This document shows positions 1 through 6,266 of a stretch of 6,980 nt of DNA, piece by piece; the first letter of the stretch is position 1, and each line of letters begins with the position of its first letter. The notes below the pieces were generated by a model. The model was not told the DNA's origin, searched no databases, and saw only the letters and a list, made by a program, of their open reading frames with translations. Source of the stretch: Paracoccaceae bacterium (lineage in GTDB: Bacteria; Pseudomonadota; Alphaproteobacteria; Rhodobacterales; Rhodobacteraceae); assembly GCA_007134805.1 (NCBI GenBank), contig SLKB01000319.1, forward strand, positions 1-6,980. Direction: 5' to 3'. Both the position numbers and the translations under genes were made by a program.

Positions 1-478
1 AAAGTTTACCCTGCGTGTCGGCGCCTACCCGGAGCCGCACCCGGACGCGGCTGACCCCTCCGCCGATATCCGCTGGCTCAAGCGCAAGTTCGAAGCCGGT
101 GCGGACAGTGCGATCACGCAATTCTTCTTCGAGCCGGAAACCTTTCTGCGCTTCCGCGACGCATGCGTCCGCGCCGGCATCAGCGGGCAGATCATTCCCG
201 GTATCATCCCGATCGAGAACTGGAGCGGGATCCGGAAATTCGCGAAAGCCTGCGGGGCGCATATTCCCGCCTGGCTAGATGACGCCTTCATCAAGGCCGC
301 GCGCGACGGGCGCGAGGATCTGCTGGCGACGGCGCTGTGTACCGAACTCTGTGACCGGTTGGTGCGCGAAGGGGTGGAGGATCTGCATTTCTACACGCTC
401 AACCGTCCGACGCTCACGCGCGATGTGTGTCATGCACTGGGGGTTCAGCCGCGCGTCGCGCTGGAGAACGTGGCCTGA
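1..478 (+). CDS. metF: Methylenetetrahydrofolate reductase, C-terminal part (5' end outside window)
   Basis: MetF reduces 5,10-methylene-THF to 5-methyl-THF in the cytoplasm, giving the methyl group for methionine synthesis. About 158 codons are visible, the first complete codon starting at base 2; the N-terminal half lies off the left edge. The visible part matches the later strands and helices of the MetF TIM barrel as I remember the E. coli protein: VGAYPEPHP near the left end, then LKRKFEAGADSAITQFFF, the stretch IIPGIIPIENW, the segment IPAWLDD, and FYTLNR followed by CHALGV close to the stop. These hallmarks keep the family order and spacing, with no frameshift. The TGA at 476-478 is followed by the metZ control region rather than a close downstream gene, so metF probably ends its own transcription unit. 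The FAD-binding N-terminal part cannot be judged here. Confidence 0.95.
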   Translation, partial: KFTLRVGAYPEPHPDAADPSADIRWLKRKFEAGADSAITQFFFEPETFLRFRDACVRAGISGQIIPGIIPIENWSGIRKFAKACGAHIPAWLDDAFIKAARDGREDLLATALCTELCDRLVREGVEDLHFYTLNRPTLTRDVCHALGVQPRVALENVA

Positions 479-492
479 GCCTTCTGCGCCCA

Positions 493-520
493 TTGACCCG
501 ATCCTGCAAAAGCCCTATCC
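493..520 (+). promoter_or_regulatory. Probable sigma70-type promoter for metZ
   Basis: A TTGACC hexamer at 493-498 is followed, after a 16-base spacer, by CTATCC at 515-520. This resembles the alphaproteobacterial housekeeping pattern (TTGAC, then CTAT-type -10). A start about 7 bases beyond the -10 box would fall near 527-528, right where the SAM-II aptamer begins, so the aptamer would form the extreme 5' end of the transcript. The placement supports the call, but a match to short hexamers alone is weak evidence. Confidence 0.5.
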
Positions 521-528
521 GGCGATCC

Positions 529-582
529 TGTGGTGCTTTGTTACCGGATTGCGGGCCACGTTAAACATGCCGCTAAAGAGGT
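529..582 (+). promoter_or_regulatory. SAM-II (metA-type) riboswitch aptamer upstream of metZ
   Basis: SAM-II is a compact H-type pseudoknot that binds S-adenosylmethionine and lowers expression of methionine genes in Alphaproteobacteria. Stem P1 is visible as GTGGT (530-534) with GCCAC (555-559). The loop between holds the conserved GxTTTG (535-540), then ACCG (543-546) and ATTGC (548-552). The 3' part carries TTAAAC (561-566) and GCTAAAGAGG (572-581), close to the consensus TAAA...GCTAAA-AGG. CC at 544-545 can pair with GG at 580-581 to close the pseudoknot, as in the known structure. The base after the G in the first loop motif is C (536), where I remember A in the consensus. The next gene is metZ, a classic SAM-II target. 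Recognised by eye, not by a covariance-model search. Confidence 0.85.
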
Positions 583-591
583 TAGGGAAAC

Positions 592-620
592 ACCCCCGGC
601 CATCTTGTCCGGGGGTTTTT
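592..620 (+). terminator. Intrinsic terminator between SAM-II aptamer and metZ (attenuator)
   Basis: The arms ACCCCCGG (592-599) and CCGGGGGT (609-616) form an 8-bp, nearly all-GC stem with a 9-base loop, followed by a T run (616-620). It starts about 10 bases after the aptamer and ends 24 bases before the metZ ATG. Its place after the riboswitch suggests premature termination when SAM is abundant, although it would also stop read-through from metF. No strong antiterminator is obvious. The G-rich 3' edge of the aptamer (580-587) could compete for the C run at 593-597. Confidence 0.85.
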
Positions 621-644
621 GATTGATCGGCCGGGGCAGGCAAA

Positions 645-1826
645 ATGACGCAGGACTGGGCAAGACGGACAAGACTAGTGCATCACGGCGCACGACGCAG
701 CCAGTTCGGCGAGGTTGCCGAAGCGATCTACCTCACGCAGGGCTTCGTCTACCCGGACGCAGAATCGGCCGAGGCGCGCTTCGAGGCAGCGGGCCCGGAT
801 GAGTTCATCTATGCCCGCTATGGCAACCCCACTGTCGCGATGTTCGAGGACCGGATTGCGGCCCTTGAGGGGACCGAGGATGCCTTTGCCACGGCGTCGG
901 GCATGGCGGCGGTCGCGGGAGCACTTATGTCGATGTTGCGCGCCGGCGATCATGTCGTCTCGGCGCGTGCGTTGTTCGGATCGTGCCATTACATCCTGGA
1001 CGAGGTCTTGAGACGCTACGGGGTCGAAGTGACCTTCGTCGATGGGACCGATCTCGATCAATGGCGCGCCGCGTTGCGCCCTGGCACGAAGGCCGTATTT
1101 CTTGAGAGCATCTCTAACCCGACGCTTGAAGTGATTGACCTGCAGGCCGTGGCAGGGCTTGCGCATGCCGCCGGGGCGCTTGTCGTGGTCGACAATGTCT
1201 TCGCGACCCCGATATTCAGTCGCGCAGTGGCGCTCGGCGCGGATGTCGTGATCTATTCTGCAACCAAGCATATCGATGGGCAGGGCCGCGCGCTTGGCGG
1301 TGTCATCTGCGGCACGCGCGCGTTCATTCGCGGCACGCTCGAGCCTTATATGAAACACACTGGTGGCGCGCTCAGCCCGTTCAATGCGTGGGTCATGCTC
1401 AACGGGCTGACCACGCTCGATCTGCGGGTGCGCGCCCAAGCCGAGAGCGCGCAGCGGATTGCCGACGCCCTGCAGAGCAATCCGAAATTGTCGCGCGTCC
1501 TGTACCCGGGCCTGCCCACGCACCCGCAGCACCAGATCGCGTCTGCGCAGATGACAGGCTTTGGCACAATGCTGGCCTTTGAACTGGCGGGTGGCAAATC
1601 TGCGGCCTTCGGCTTTCTGAATGCACTACAAATGATCATAATATCGAACAATCTTGGCGATGCGCGCAGTATTGTTACCCATCCAGCGACAACAACGCAT
1701 CAGCGCCTGCCCGAGGATCAGAAGCGCCTTCTTGGGATCACACCGGGCCTGATCCGGATGTCCGTCGGGCTTGAAGACGCCGCCGACCTACTCTCGGATC
1801 TGCAGGCGGCGCTCGACGTGATCTGA
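645..1826 (+). CDS. metZ: O-succinylhomoserine sulfhydrylase
   Basis: This 393-residue protein is a PLP enzyme of the cystathionine gamma-synthase/Cys-Met metabolism family. It is expected to convert O-succinylhomoserine and sulfide directly to homocysteine. Visible motifs are YARYGNPT (Tyr56 and Arg58, which in this fold contact the cofactor phosphate of the neighbouring subunit), SGMAAV near residue 85, VVDN with Asp183 under the pyridine ring, and SATKH with the Schiff-base Lys208. The run DGQGRALGG just after the lysine is typical of MetZ rather than MetB or MetC. The C-terminal IRMSVGLED supplies Arg371 for the substrate carboxylate. Length is normal for the family. The start follows a purine-rich GGGGCAGG (633-640), a somewhat close ribosome site. 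The gene lies directly behind the SAM-II riboswitch and terminator, so SAM feedback control is likely. O-acetylhomoserine as the acyl donor cannot be excluded. Confidence 0.95.
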   Translation: MTQDWARRTRLVHHGARRSQFGEVAEAIYLTQGFVYPDAESAEARFEAAGPDEFIYARYGNPTVAMFEDRIAALEGTEDAFATASGMAAVAGALMSMLRAGDHVVSARALFGSCHYILDEVLRRYGVEVTFVDGTDLDQWRAALRPGTKAVFLESISNPTLEVIDLQAVAGLAHAAGALVVVDNVFATPIFSRAVALGADVVIYSATKHIDGQGRALGGVICGTRAFIRGTLEPYMKHTGGALSPFNAWVMLNGLTTLDLRVRAQAESAQRIADALQSNPKLSRVLYPGLPTHPQHQIASAQMTGFGTMLAFELAGGKSAAFGFLNALQMIIISNNLGDARSIVTHPATTTHQRLPEDQKRLLGITPGLIRMSVGLEDAADLLSDLQAALDVI

Positions 1827-1892
1827 TCCCGGACGCTGCACGTATATCTGTGGAAAAGCACAAACTACTGCCTATCTCGTTTGAGGGCAGAC

Positions 1893-1900
1893 AGGAAGGA
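1893..1900 (+). promoter_or_regulatory. Ribosome binding site that sets the folE2 start
   Basis: AGGAAGGA lies 9 bases before the ATG at 1910. The reading frame stays open upstream to a GTG at 1850, which would add 20 residues, but that GTG has no comparable site in front of it. The ATG at 1910 is therefore preferred. Confidence 0.8.
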
Positions 1901-1909
1901 AGTCCCACA

Positions 1910-3001
1910 ATGAATGTTCACGTCTCCAGCCTCGATGAAAAGATTTCTCGGGAAGACGCCGAAGCTGCACTGGACCTGCTGCGCCGTTACACCGGCACGG
2001 CCAGCGAGGCGGACCGGGCCATGCTGGAAGCGTCCGTGACAGGGCTCTTGCCATCGGCTGCATATCCTGACCTCGCCCGCGCCTATCCGACCGAGTTCCG
2101 CGTTGATGACAACTACAAGGCAGGCCTGCCTGATCTTCAGAATGGCCCCGCAAGCCTCATTGTCGGCGCGCGCGCGGCGATCCAGCATGTCGGGATCTCG
2201 AATTTCCGCCTGCCGATCCGCTACCATACGCGTGACAATGGCGATCTGACGCTCGAGACCTCGGTGACGGGAACTGTCAGCCTTGAGGCCGAAAAGAAGG
2301 GCATCAACATGTCCCGGATCATGCGCAGCTTCTACACGCATGCCGAGCGGACCTTCAGTATCGATGTGATCCGTGCAGCGCTTGATGACTACAAGGCGGA
2401 TCTCGAAAGTTTCGACGCCCGGATCATGATGCGGTTTTCTTTCCCGATGAAGGTTCGCAGCCTGCGGTCGGGGCTGGAAGGATATCAGTATTACGACATC
2501 GCGCTGGAATTGGTCGACCGGGCCGGAACCCGGCAGATGTTCCTGCATCTCGACTATGTCTATTCGTCCACCTGCCCCTGCTCGCTCGAGTTGAGCGAGC
2601 ATGCGCGGGCGACACGGGGGCAACTCGCGACGCCACATTCCCAGCGTTCGGTCGCGCGGCTCTCGGTCGAGGTTATGGAAGGGCAGCGCCTTTGGTTCGA
2701 GGACCTGATCGACCTGTGCCGTGAGGCAGTACCGACCGAAACCCAGGTGATGGTAAAGCGCGAGGATGAACAGGCTTTTGCCGAGCTGAACGCCGCGAAC
2801 CCTATCTTTGTCGAAGATGCCGCCCGCAGCTTCTGCGCGCAGCTTGAAGCAGACCCGCGGATCGGCGACTTCCGGGTTGTGGCCAGCCATCAGGAAAGCC
2901 TGCACAGCCATGACGCTGTCAGCGTCCTGACCCGCGGCCCCAGTTTCGAGGCGGCCTCGCTCGATCCGAAGCTCTTCAGTACGCTCTTCCATGTCGGCTG
3001 A
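1910..3001 (+). CDS. folE2: GTP cyclohydrolase FolE2 (type IB)
   Basis: FolE2 converts GTP to 7,8-dihydroneopterin triphosphate, the first step of tetrahydrofolate synthesis. It is a tunnel-fold enzyme unrelated in sequence to FolE but serving the same reaction, and it can use metals other than zinc. The protein is 363 residues from the preferred ATG. Family hallmarks run in order: GLPDLQN (72-78), IQHVGISNFRLPIRY (91-105), TSVTGTVSLEAEKKGINMSR (118-136; 118-137 region), HLDYVYSSTCPCSLELSEHA (213-232) with Cys222/Cys224 and His231, TPHSQRS (241-247), and QESLHSHDA near residue 328. These Cys, His and Glu residues fit the known active-site and metal region. The gene begins 83 bases after metZ. 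No terminator or clear promoter is visible in the gap, so co-transcription with metZ is plausible. I see no palindromic Zur-type site, although zinc-responsive control of folE2 is known elsewhere. Confidence 0.95.
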   Translation: MNVHVSSLDEKISREDAEAALDLLRRYTGTASEADRAMLEASVTGLLPSAAYPDLARAYPTEFRVDDNYKAGLPDLQNGPASLIVGARAAIQHVGISNFRLPIRYHTRDNGDLTLETSVTGTVSLEAEKKGINMSRIMRSFYTHAERTFSIDVIRAALDDYKADLESFDARIMMRFSFPMKVRSLRSGLEGYQYYDIALELVDRAGTRQMFLHLDYVYSSTCPCSLELSEHARATRGQLATPHSQRSVARLSVEVMEGQRLWFEDLIDLCREAVPTETQVMVKREDEQAFAELNAANPIFVEDAARSFCAQLEADPRIGDFRVVASHQESLHSHDAVSVLTRGPSFEAASLDPKLFSTLFHVG

Positions 3002-3037
3002 GTTTGCGCCCTCCACCTGATCGGCTAGACTGTGTTC

Positions 3038-3991
3038 ATGCCAGAGCAGGCTCCGATACTGACTGTGACCCTCAACCCCGCGCTGGATCTGTCGGCGCGG
3101 GTTGACGAGATGGTCGCGGGGCCCAAGCTGCGCCTCACCAACCCCGTGCTCGAGCCGGGTGGCGGTGGTGTGAACGTGGCGCGGGCGATCAAGGAACTGG
3201 GCGGTACCGTGCGCGCCTGGGTCGCCCATGGGGGCGCCACCGGCGCGCAGCATCTGGGTCTCATGCGCGACGCCGGGCTCGTAGTGCAGAGTTTCGCTGC
3301 ACCCGGTGAAACGCGGCAGAGCTGGGCAATCACGGATCAGGCGGGAGCGCAGTACCGTCTGCAACTGCCCGGAGCCGACTGGCCCAAGGATCAGGAAATC
3401 CGCGCGCGCGCGGATATCATAGCCTGCGCTGAGCACCTTGTGATCCTCTCGGGCTCACAACCTCCTGGCGTCTCCGCCGGATTTCCGCAGGCGTTGGCGC
3501 ACGCGCTGGGGCAGGGACGTCTGATCGTCGATACCTCAGGGGCAGCGCTTGATCTTCTCCTCGAACAGCCCGACCCTAAGGCGCGACCCCTGATGCTGCG
3601 CCTCGATCAGAGCGAGGCGTCCGCGCGCGCCTCGGATCGCGCTGGCACGGTTGCGGACAGCCTCGAGTTCGCGCAGCAACTAGTCGCACGTGGCGTGGCG
3701 GACATCGTGTGCCTCGCGCTCGGTGCCGGGGGCTCGGTGCTTGCGAGCCGCGACGCGCGGCTGCATTGTCAGCCTCCGAACGTGCGCGTGGCGAGCAAGG
3801 TCGGCGCAGGCGACAGTTTCACGGGCGCATTCGCCCATGCGCTGGCGCGCGATCAGGATCTGGGAGAGGCCCTGACCCTGGGCACCGCCGCTGCTGCTGC
3901 CGCTGTCATGACAGAAGGCACCGCCCTCTTCAGCGCGGCAGAGGTCGCACGCTGTCTTCCGGAATGCCATCTCACGCAGCATGTCGCTTGA
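3038..3991 (+). CDS. PfkB-family sugar-phosphate kinase, probable 6-phosphofructokinase 2 type
   Basis: This 317-residue ribokinase-fold protein belongs to the 1-phosphofructokinase/6-phosphofructokinase-2/tagatose-6-phosphate kinase branch. It starts with TVTLNPALDLS, has KLRLTNPVLEPGGGGVNVAR (30-49), closely recalling E. coli PfkB, then GGATG (65-69), SGSQPPGV (138-145), and the C-terminal anion-hole and catalytic motif KVGAGDSFTGA with Asp259 as the expected base. It would phosphorylate fructose 6-phosphate or a similar sugar phosphate with ATP; the exact substrate cannot be read from sequence. One oddity: the region where relatives have KPN followed by an NXXE motif reads LRLDQSEA, so the NXXE asparagine is Asp190. 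ATG 3038 is chosen; an in-frame GTG at 3032 is also possible, and neither has a convincing ribosome site. The gap from folE2 is 36 bases, suggesting co-transcription. Confidence 0.85.
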   Translation: MPEQAPILTVTLNPALDLSARVDEMVAGPKLRLTNPVLEPGGGGVNVARAIKELGGTVRAWVAHGGATGAQHLGLMRDAGLVVQSFAAPGETRQSWAITDQAGAQYRLQLPGADWPKDQEIRARADIIACAEHLVILSGSQPPGVSAGFPQALAHALGQGRLIVDTSGAALDLLLEQPDPKARPLMLRLDQSEASARASDRAGTVADSLEFAQQLVARGVADIVCLALGAGGSVLASRDARLHCQPPNVRVASKVGAGDSFTGAFAHALARDQDLGEALTLGTAAAAAAVMTEGTALFSAAEVARCLPECHLTQHVA

Positions 3992-4024
3992 CAGCCGCAG
4001 GCCGCCGGGCGATGGCTTTTCCAA

Positions 4025-5473
4025 ATGCTCGACATTCGCCCGGTAGTTCATCTGGTCGGCCTACTCGCCCTTACGCTGGGGCTGTTGATGCTGGTTCCGG
4101 CAGCGGTCGACTGGCAGGCTGATGAAGCCAATGCCAGTGCGTTTCTACGCGCAAGTTTCATCACCTGCCTGATCGGCGGGATCGGGGCGTTGGCAACACG
4201 CAACGGGCTGGAACACGGGCTTGGGCGGCGGCAGTCCTTCCTGCTCACGACCAGCCTCTGGGCGATCCTGCCTGCCCTTGGCGCGCTTCCCTTCATCATG
4301 GGCGCGCCCGGCGCGGACATCACCCACGCCTTTTTCGAGGCGATGTCGGGCATGACGACAACCGGCACGACTGTCTTCACGGGCCTTGACGACTTGCCCC
4401 CGGGGGTTCTGGTGTGGCGCTCGATGCTGCAATGGCTCGGCGGGCTCGGGATCATCGTCGTGGCGCTCGTGTTCCTGCCGGTGCTTCGCGTGGGGGGCAT
4501 GCAGCATTTCCAGTCCGAGGCTTTTGACACCATGGGCAAGGTCATGCCGCGGATCTACGATATTTCGGCAGCGCTTCTGCAGGTATATCTGGCGCTCACT
4601 CTGGCGGCGACCATCGCCTACATGGCCTTCGGCATGTCCGGTTTCGATGCTGTCAATCACGCCATGACGACGATCGCTACAGGTGGCTTTTCAACGAGCG
4701 ACGAGTCCTTCGCCAAATTCACAGGCCCGCTCGAATATGTCGCCGCGCTTTTCATGGTGCTCGCCGGATTGCCCTTCATCCGCTACATCCAGATTCTGGG
4801 TGGCTCCGTCGCGCCCTTCTGGCGCGATGTCCAGGTGCGCGCCTTTCTGCGATGGGCCGCATATGCCGTGGGCGCCGTCATCCTTTATCGGATGCTGACA
4901 AGCGATGTGCCCTTCCTCGATATCCTGCGCGGGACGATCTTCAATGTCATCACCCTTTTCACCGGGACGGGCTATGGCAGCGATGACGTTTCGGCCTGGG
5001 GGGATTTTCCGCTTCTGGTCGTGGTGCTTGTGGGCTTCATCGGGGCCTGCACGGCTTCGACCGGCTGCGCGCTCAAGATCTTTCGGTTTCTGGTTCTGTT
5101 CGAGGCGCTGCGCATGCAGATGCAGCGTTTGCGCCGCCCGCATGAAGTCACCCCGCTGCGGCTGGGGGGCAAGCGGCTCTCGGATGATGTGGTCGCCTCG
5201 GTGATCGTGATGTTCACGGTCTTCATCGCCAGTTTTCTACTGCTCGCGGTCGCCCTGTCGCTTGCGGGCCTCGAGCAGCGCACTGCGATCACTGCCGCAT
5301 GGACAGCGATCTGCAATGTCGGCCCGGTCTTCGGTCCAGGCGTGGGCGAGACTGGCGCGGTGGATGGCTTTCCGCTGGTTGCGAAATGGCTGATGATCGG
5401 GGGCATGTATCTGGGCCGGCTCGAGATGCTGGCTGTCCTGGTTCTATTTCTGCCGCGATTCTGGCGCGGGTGA
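4025..5473 (+). CDS. trkH: TrkH-family potassium uptake transporter membrane subunit
   Basis: This 482-residue integral membrane protein has the fourfold membrane-pore-membrane repeat of the TrkH/KtrB/HKT superfamily and would form the potassium path in the inner membrane. The four filter loops are recognisable: GMTTTGTTV (109-117, Gly114), TIATGGFST (216-224, Gly220), LFTGTGYGS (311-319, Gly316) and NVGPVFGPG (431-439, Gly433). Hydrophobic helices lie between them, and the first membrane span follows the start directly, as is usual for TrkH. The intramembrane gating-loop region, usually GSTGGG followed by a lysine, reads ASTGCALK (344-351). No trkA gene for the cytosolic NAD-binding partner is visible here, so it would be encoded elsewhere. 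The ATG at 4025 has no strong ribosome site. The gene sits 33 bases after the kinase and 20 before the amidotransferase. A close alternative is KtrB-like, but length and motif pattern favour TrkH. Confidence 0.93.
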   Translation: MLDIRPVVHLVGLLALTLGLLMLVPAAVDWQADEANASAFLRASFITCLIGGIGALATRNGLEHGLGRRQSFLLTTSLWAILPALGALPFIMGAPGADITHAFFEAMSGMTTTGTTVFTGLDDLPPGVLVWRSMLQWLGGLGIIVVALVFLPVLRVGGMQHFQSEAFDTMGKVMPRIYDISAALLQVYLALTLAATIAYMAFGMSGFDAVNHAMTTIATGGFSTSDESFAKFTGPLEYVAALFMVLAGLPFIRYIQILGGSVAPFWRDVQVRAFLRWAAYAVGAVILYRMLTSDVPFLDILRGTIFNVITLFTGTGYGSDDVSAWGDFPLLVVVLVGFIGACTASTGCALKIFRFLVLFEALRMQMQRLRRPHEVTPLRLGGKRLSDDVVASVIVMFTVFIASFLLLAVALSLAGLEQRTAITAAWTAICNVGPVFGPGVGETGAVDGFPLVAKWLMIGGMYLGRLEMLAVLVLFLPRFWRG

Positions 5474-5475
5474 CC

Positions 5476-5484
5476 GGTGAGGGG
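5476..5484 (+). promoter_or_regulatory. Ribosome binding site that sets the amidotransferase start
   Basis: GGTGAGGGG ends 9 bases before the ATG at 5494. The same frame is open far upstream inside trkH, but only this ATG has a good ribosome site, and it puts the start just after the trkH stop and just before the conserved N-terminal strand of the domain. Confidence 0.75.
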
Positions 5485-5493
5485 CGAAATTTC

Positions 5494-6240
5494 ATGACAA
5501 TCAAACCATTCGTCATCATGCAGCTTCGCCCGGAGACCGAGGCCGCCGACGAAGAATTCGAAAGCCTTGTGCGCCGCGCCGAACTGAGCCGTGAACAGGT
5601 GCGCCGGATCCGTCTGGATCAGGAGGATCTGTCGGCCGAGATCGATCTGGGCGCGATTTCGGGGGTCATCGTCGGGGGCGGGCCAGGCTGTGTCAGCGAC
5701 CCGCCAGACCAGAAGACCCCGCTTGAAGCGCGGATCGAGGCGCAGATCCTTGGGCTGATGCCCCGGATCATCGCCGAGAACGTGCCCTTCCTCGGGTGCT
5801 GCTATGGGATCGGGATCCTCGGCAAGCATCTTGGTGCGCCAGTGTCCAAGGACTGGCATGGCGAGCCGATCGGCCCGATCACGTGCACCCGGCGCCCCGA
5901 GAGCGCGGGCGATCCGCTTCTGGATGGGCTGCCGGAGCAGTTCACGGCGTTGGTGGGCCACAAGGAAGCGCTCGATGCGCTTCCCCCGGGCGCCGTGCAT
6001 CTGCTGGAGGGTACGCGCTGCCCGATCCAGATGCTGCGCGTTGGCCACGCCTATGCCACCCAGTTCCACCCGGAAGCCGACGGAAAGAGTTTCGCGCTGC
6101 GCATCCGGGTCTACCGTGACAAGGGCTATTTCCACCCTGATGAAGCCGATCGGCTGCTCGCGGCCTGCGCCGATATAAGCACCGATCTCTCAGGCCGGAT
6201 CCTGTCGAATTTCACGCGCCATTATGCGCGTCCGGACTGA
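5494..6240 (+). CDS. Class I glutamine amidotransferase-like protein (stand-alone GATase1 domain)
   Basis: This 248-residue protein is a single class I glutamine amidotransferase domain of the sort often annotated as GMP synthase-like. Such domains hydrolyse glutamine and pass ammonia to a synthetase partner. The strand and glycine turn GVIVGGGPG (57-65) forms the expected oxyanion region. The nucleophile elbow is FLGCCYGIG, with Cys103 in the GxCxG pattern, and the rest of the triad is His192 and Glu194 in QFHPEAD. All three catalytic residues are present, so it may be active. The glutamine that often ends the elbow motif (GxCxGxQ) is Gly107. About 50 residues follow the triad, including KGYFHPDEADR, so the C-terminus is longer than a minimal domain. 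No synthetase domain is fused or adjacent, so the acceptor substrate is unknown. The gene is 20 bases downstream of trkH and probably co-transcribed with it. Confidence 0.85.
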   Translation: MTIKPFVIMQLRPETEAADEEFESLVRRAELSREQVRRIRLDQEDLSAEIDLGAISGVIVGGGPGCVSDPPDQKTPLEARIEAQILGLMPRIIAENVPFLGCCYGIGILGKHLGAPVSKDWHGEPIGPITCTRRPESAGDPLLDGLPEQFTALVGHKEALDALPPGAVHLLEGTRCPIQMLRVGHAYATQFHPEADGKSFALRIRVYRDKGYFHPDEADRLLAACADISTDLSGRILSNFTRHYARPD

Positions 6241-6258
6241 ATGCGGCGCCCGGATTTT
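6230..6258 (+). terminator. Weak terminator-like hairpin between convergent genes
   Basis: GTCCGG (6230-6235) can pair with CCGGAT (6250-6255; one G-U pair), with a 14-base loop and a short T run (6255-6258). The stem overlaps the amidotransferase stop codon. It is the only candidate in the 26-base gap between the two convergent stops, and it is weak: the stem is short, the loop long and the T run brief. Confidence 0.3.
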
Positions 6259-6266
6259 CCCGACCC

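Noticed and set aside
279..626. Plus-strand frame overlapping the end of metF and running through the riboswitch and terminator
   Set aside because: It overlaps metF out of frame and would run through the structured SAM-II/terminator region; the translation is Arg-rich without family features.
675..1532. Minus-strand open frame (285 codons) opposite metZ
   Set aside because: metZ is certain on the plus strand; the antisense translation shows no motif or plausible start context.
1868..1890. CTGCC/GGCAG stem just before the folE2 ribosome site as a regulatory hairpin
   Set aside because: Only five pairs with a 13-base loop and no further supporting structure; too common in GC-rich DNA.
1850..1909. 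GTG start giving folE2 a 20-residue N-terminal extension
   Set aside because: No ribosome site precedes the GTG, whereas ATG 1910 has AGGAAGGA at ideal spacing and the protein length then fits the family.
1865..3436. Long minus-strand open frame (523 codons) opposite folE2 and the start of the kinase gene
   Set aside because: It lies opposite two well-recognised genes, its translation is rich in Arg and His with no recognisable domain, and GC-rich codon bias readily produces such antisense frames.
4972..6135. Minus-strand open frame (387 codons) opposite the end of trkH and the amidotransferase gene
   Set aside because: Shadow of two clear genes on the plus strand; low-complexity Arg/Pro-rich translation and no family resemblance.
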